A DNA stretch of 56,295 nt. It comes from an uncultured Granulosicoccaceae bacterium (lineage in GTDB: Bacteria; Pseudomonadota; Gammaproteobacteria; Granulosicoccales; Granulosicoccaceae). Positions 53,804 to 56,295 of the stretch are shown here, in pieces (positions within the stretch are counted from its first letter, which is position 1; every line of letters begins with the position of its first letter). The translations under genes were made by a program, and so were the position numbers. The stretch lies in contig CALHOU010000025.1 in assembly GCA_938035945.1 (NCBI GenBank), positions 1 to 56,295 on the forward strand, given 5' to 3'. The notes beneath the pieces were generated by a model. It saw only the letters and a list, made by a program, of their open reading frames with translations, was not told the origin of the DNA and searched no databases.

Positions 53804-55147
53804 TCAGTCCGCGCCCGTCACCCGCCAAATCACGTTGCCCACATCATCGGCAACCAGCAGGGAGTTGTTCGGGCCAATCGCCACCCCCACCGGACGGCCG
53901 TAGGACACCTTTTCATCCGGCGCTAAAAAGCCAGACAATATATCGCGCGGCGGCCCATTGGGCTTGCCATCAGCAAATGGCACAAATACAACCTTGTAGC
54001 CGCTTAGGGTGCTGCGATTCCATGAACCGTGCTGACCAATCACCATGCCATCGGTATCGAACCCCGGCAAGGTGCCCGCCGGCATCCAACACAATCCCAA
54101 AGACGCCGTATGACCACCAAGCGCGTAGTCTGGGTCGATGGATTTGGCGACCATCTCAGGATTCTGCGGCACGCGATCATCAACCGTTTGATGCCAATAA
54201 CAATATGGCCAGCCATAAAAGCCACCTTCCTGAACCGAGGTTAGATAATCTGGCGGCACTTCATCGCCAAGCCCATCGCGCTCATTAACCACTGTCCACA
54301 ACGCATTTGTGTTGGGCTCCCAAGCCACGCCCACCGGGTTGCGTAAACCCGAAGCGAAGATGCGTGAGGTACCGCTTTCCAGATCAAGCTCATAGATGGC
54401 CGCCCGGCCTTCTTCGGCTTCCATACCAACTTCCGCGATATTCGATTGCGAACCTACGCCTGCGTAGAGTTTTTTTCCATCTTCACTGGCGATCAAACTG
54501 CGCGTCCAATGCCCACCGGGTTTAAAGTCAACCAGCTTTCGACCTTCACCGTTAATACGGGTGTCGCCTTCAGAATAGGGAAACGCAACCACGCCATCGG
54601 TGTTGCCCACATAGAACGTATCGTTAACCAAGGCCATGCCGAAGGGTTTGTTTTGGTTTTCTAAAAAGGTGTTGCGCTCATCACCCACACCATCGCCATT
54701 GGTGTCACGAAAACGGGTGATGCGATTAGCCGATACGCCAAGGGCTGCTGCACGCTTCATGGTGCTCACAATCGCGTAGTCGAACGCAGATTTAACCGGA
54801 CCGGTATCAGGCATGGCTTCAGCAACCAATACATCATCGTTTGGCAGCACATGAATCCAGCGCGGGTGAATCAAATCGCCTGCAAACATGTTCACTTGTA
54901 GCCCGTCAGCGGCTTTGGGCTTATCGCCTTCGGCCCAACCCTGTGCGGTTGGCATTTTTAAGGTTGGAATGCCCTGAGGGCTTGCCTCTGGAATAACAGG
55001 CTCGGTACCAAGCACCGGCTGGTCGGTGTCTTTACCCCAACGGCGCATAAGAATAGCTGCACCACCGATCATGGCCACGATACGAGAAAATAAGTTTGCG
55101 TTGCTAATGCTGGATTCTCCGGTAGATGCGCCCAATGGTAAATACAT
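53804..55147 (-). CDS. Sorbosone/glucose-dehydrogenase-like beta-propeller protein
   Basis: The 447-residue protein has one N-terminal membrane helix (LFSRIVAMIGGAAILM) and a six-bladed propeller. It shows PRWIHVLPNDDVLVAE, TNGDGVGDERNTF, FASGLRNPVGVAWEPN, GGFYGWPYCYWHQ and HGSWNRSTLSGYKVVFV. These match the GSDH/L-sorbosone dehydrogenase family, which uses PQQ, though many relatives lack proven activity. It probably acts in the periplasm. A GTG at 55153 is an alternative start. It lies 23 bases after the coaA stop, so cotranscription is likely. Confidence 0.88.
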   Translation of the reverse strand: MYLPLGASTGESSISNANLFSRIVAMIGGAAILMRRWGKDTDQPVLGTEPVIPEASPQGIPTLKMPTAQGWAEGDKPKAADGLQVNMFAGDLIHPRWIHVLPNDDVLVAEAMPDTGPVKSAFDYAIVSTMKRAAALGVSANRITRFRDTNGDGVGDERNTFLENQNKPFGMALVNDTFYVGNTDGVVAFPYSEGDTRINGEGRKLVDFKPGGHWTRSLIASEDGKKLYAGVGSQSNIAEVGMEAEEGRAAIYELDLESGTSRIFASGLRNPVGVAWEPNTNALWTVVNERDGLGDEVPPDYLTSVQEGGFYGWPYCYWHQTVDDRVPQNPEMVAKSIDPDYALGGHTASLGLCWMPAGTLPGFDTDGMVIGQHGSWNRSTLSGYKVVFVPFADGKPNGPPRDILSGFLAPDEKVSYGRPVGVAIGPNNSLLVADDVGNVIWRVTGAD

Positions 55148-55170
55148 ACGCACAATTAAAAAGTCGGACG

Positions 55171-56112
55171 TTACATCTTACGCATTTGTACGCCTTCAAT
55201 GGCGTGATCTGCCCCTTTGTGCAGAATAAGTTTTGCTCTATTTTTGGTAGGTAAAATATTCTCTACCAGGTTGACATCGTTGATTGTGTCCCAAATGGTA
55301 TTGGCCGTGGCCGTGGCTTCTTCGGTATTTAATAGCGCATAATGACTAAAGTATGCACCCGGCTGATTAAACACGGTCGAGCGTAGCGATAGAAATCGAT
55401 CAACATACCATTGACGAATATTTTCCGACTTTGCATCAACATACATCGTGAAGTCGAAGTAATCCGACACAAACACGTTTTGCTCGCCAAGCTTTGCACC
55501 GCGCGTTTGTAGAACGTTCAAGCCTTCAACAATTAAAATGTCTGGCTGATCTACTTCAATATATTCATCCGGTACGATGTCGTATTGCAAGTGGGAATAA
55601 ACCGGCGCTTTCAGATTGCGTTTGCCGCTTTTAACATCAGATAAAAACTGTAATAAGCCAGGACGATCAAAACTTTCCGGAAAACCTTTACGGTGCATAA
55701 TGCCACGCTCTTCCAATGTGGCCGTTGGCAACAGAAACCCGTCGGTAGAGACAAGATCAACTTTTGGGTGCTCGGGCCAACGTGCAAGCAGGGATCGCAA
55801 TACACGCGCAACCGTACTCTTCCCAACAGCCACCGAACCTGCAATGCCAATTATATAAGGCACCTTGCCCTGTTCAATTTCCAAGAACTGACGAATACCA
55901 ACATTAAGCTCTTGGGCCGATGCCACATGAAAACTTAGCAAGCGTGATAACGGCAAATAGATTTGCTCAACTTCAGACAACGAAACACGTTCGTTCATGC
56001 CGCGCATTTGCGCAAGCTCGTCTTCGGTTAACGGCTGTGGTGTGTTGCGCCGAAGTGCCGCCCACTCTTCTATTGAGAAATGGCGGTACGGGGATAGATT
56101 ACGCTCGTCCAT
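55171..56112 (-). CDS. coaA: Type I pantothenate kinase CoaA
   Basis: CoaA phosphorylates pantothenate, the first step of coenzyme A synthesis. The 313-residue protein has P-loop [17 protein letters not shown] (about 95-111), [40 protein letters not shown] and a C-terminal end with [18 protein letters not shown], the complete family pattern. ATG 56112 is preferred; a TTG twelve bases upstream would add MVIK only. Confidence 0.96.
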   Translation of the reverse strand: MDERNLSPYRHFSIEEWAALRRNTPQPLTEDELAQMRGMNERVSLSEVEQIYLPLSRLLSFHVASAQELNVGIRQFLEIEQGKVPYIIGIAGSVAVGKSTVARVLRSLLARWPEHPKVDLVSTDGFLLPTATLEERGIMHRKGFPESFDRPGLLQFLSDVKSGKRNLKAPVYSHLQYDIVPDEYIEVDQPDILIVEGLNVLQTRGAKLGEQNVFVSDYFDFTMYVDAKSENIRQWYVDRFLSLRSTVFNQPGAYFSHYALLNTEEATATANTIWDTINDVNLVENILPTKNRAKLILHKGADHAIEGVQMRKM

Positions 56113-56199
56113 CTTTATGACCAAATTTGCGCTGCAAAGCCTGTGAGAATAAAGGGTTACATCTGACCTTCAGTATACCGAATCAGGCACTGGAGTTCT

Positions 56200-56295
56200 T
56201 TAGAGTTGCTTTTGCTGTGCTGACTGATCGGACAACATTTGCAGGGATGCGCGCATTTTCATCAGTGCCTTTCTAGCGCGCACTTCGGTCAATTT
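56200..56295 (-). CDS. Partial gene running off the window end
   Basis: A 31-residue C-terminal fragment on the minus strand stays open to the last base and ends with TAA at 56200. It reads KLTEVRARKALMKMRASLQM and then a Gln-rich end, a charged helix. It is in the same direction as coaA, 88 bases upstream. The family cannot be told from this fragment. Confidence 0.4.
   Translation of the reverse strand, partial: KLTEVRARKALMKMRASLQMLSDQSAQQKQL

Overview
The window reads as chromosomal DNA of a gammaproteobacterium, probably marine or aquatic and free-living. The evidence is gene order. A single minus-strand block carries proA, a small basic-protein gene, nadD, rsfS, rlmH, maf, rng and yhdP. 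A second block carries rhodanese (yibN-like), grxC and secB. Both orders are typical of Gammaproteobacteria. darP, trmL and a MSHA-type pilus operon agree with this. I cannot name the genus from sequence alone. No tRNA, rRNA, CRISPR array, prophage or transposase gene was seen.

Layout. Bases 1-2490 hold an outer-membrane-like protein, darP and a lipoprotein. Bases 2493-11690 hold the NAD, ribosome and RNase housekeeping operon. Bases 11801-13940 hold a tatD/MOSC/FMN-oxidase-like operon. Bases 13960-16420 hold a phospholipase-A2-like lipoprotein and a PfkB-kinase/class-I-aldolase-like pair. Bases 16499-26301 hold a nine-gene, tightly overlapping MSHA-like type IV pilus machine. It ends in two atypical prepilins and has no canonical major pilin or prepilin peptidase. 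Bases 26514-31391 hold trmL, a zinc alcohol dehydrogenase with a GntR regulator, and a secreted DUF5060-type glycosidase-like protein with a GlyGly-CTERM-like tail. Bases 31302-33875 hold secB, grxC, rhodanese, a cytochrome c and a cytochrome b561. Bases 33936-37635 hold an unknown protein and an ABC exporter of YbbA/YbbP or MacB style.

Bases 37679-44854 hold a LysR regulator divergent from a six-gene catabolic operon that closes with a clear intrinsic terminator. The operon encodes an aldehyde dehydrogenase, a luciferase-like monooxygenase, a DUF1185 protein, an alpha/beta hydrolase, a ThDP enzyme and a small dimeric-barrel-like protein. Its substrate is unknown. It could plausibly oxidise, hydrolyse and cleave a C-C bond, then oxidise the resulting aldehyde.

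Bases 44885-56295 are more accessory: a TesA-like lipoprotein esterase, a PqiA-like membrane protein with an apparent frameshift, two tandem CAP-domain lipoproteins, a LysE exporter, a small lipoprotein, a NUDIX hydrolase and a metallophosphoesterase. They are followed by an O-antigen-ligase-like protein with a long acidic tail, a sorbosone-dehydrogenase-like protein, coaA and a partial gene. A dispersed repeat with the core CCGGGGACAGTTTACTTA follows each CAP gene, forms a 21-bp inverted repeat before lysE, and also lies inside the DUF5060 coding region. The best candidates for something undescribed are the reduced pilus system and the LysR-linked catabolic operon.
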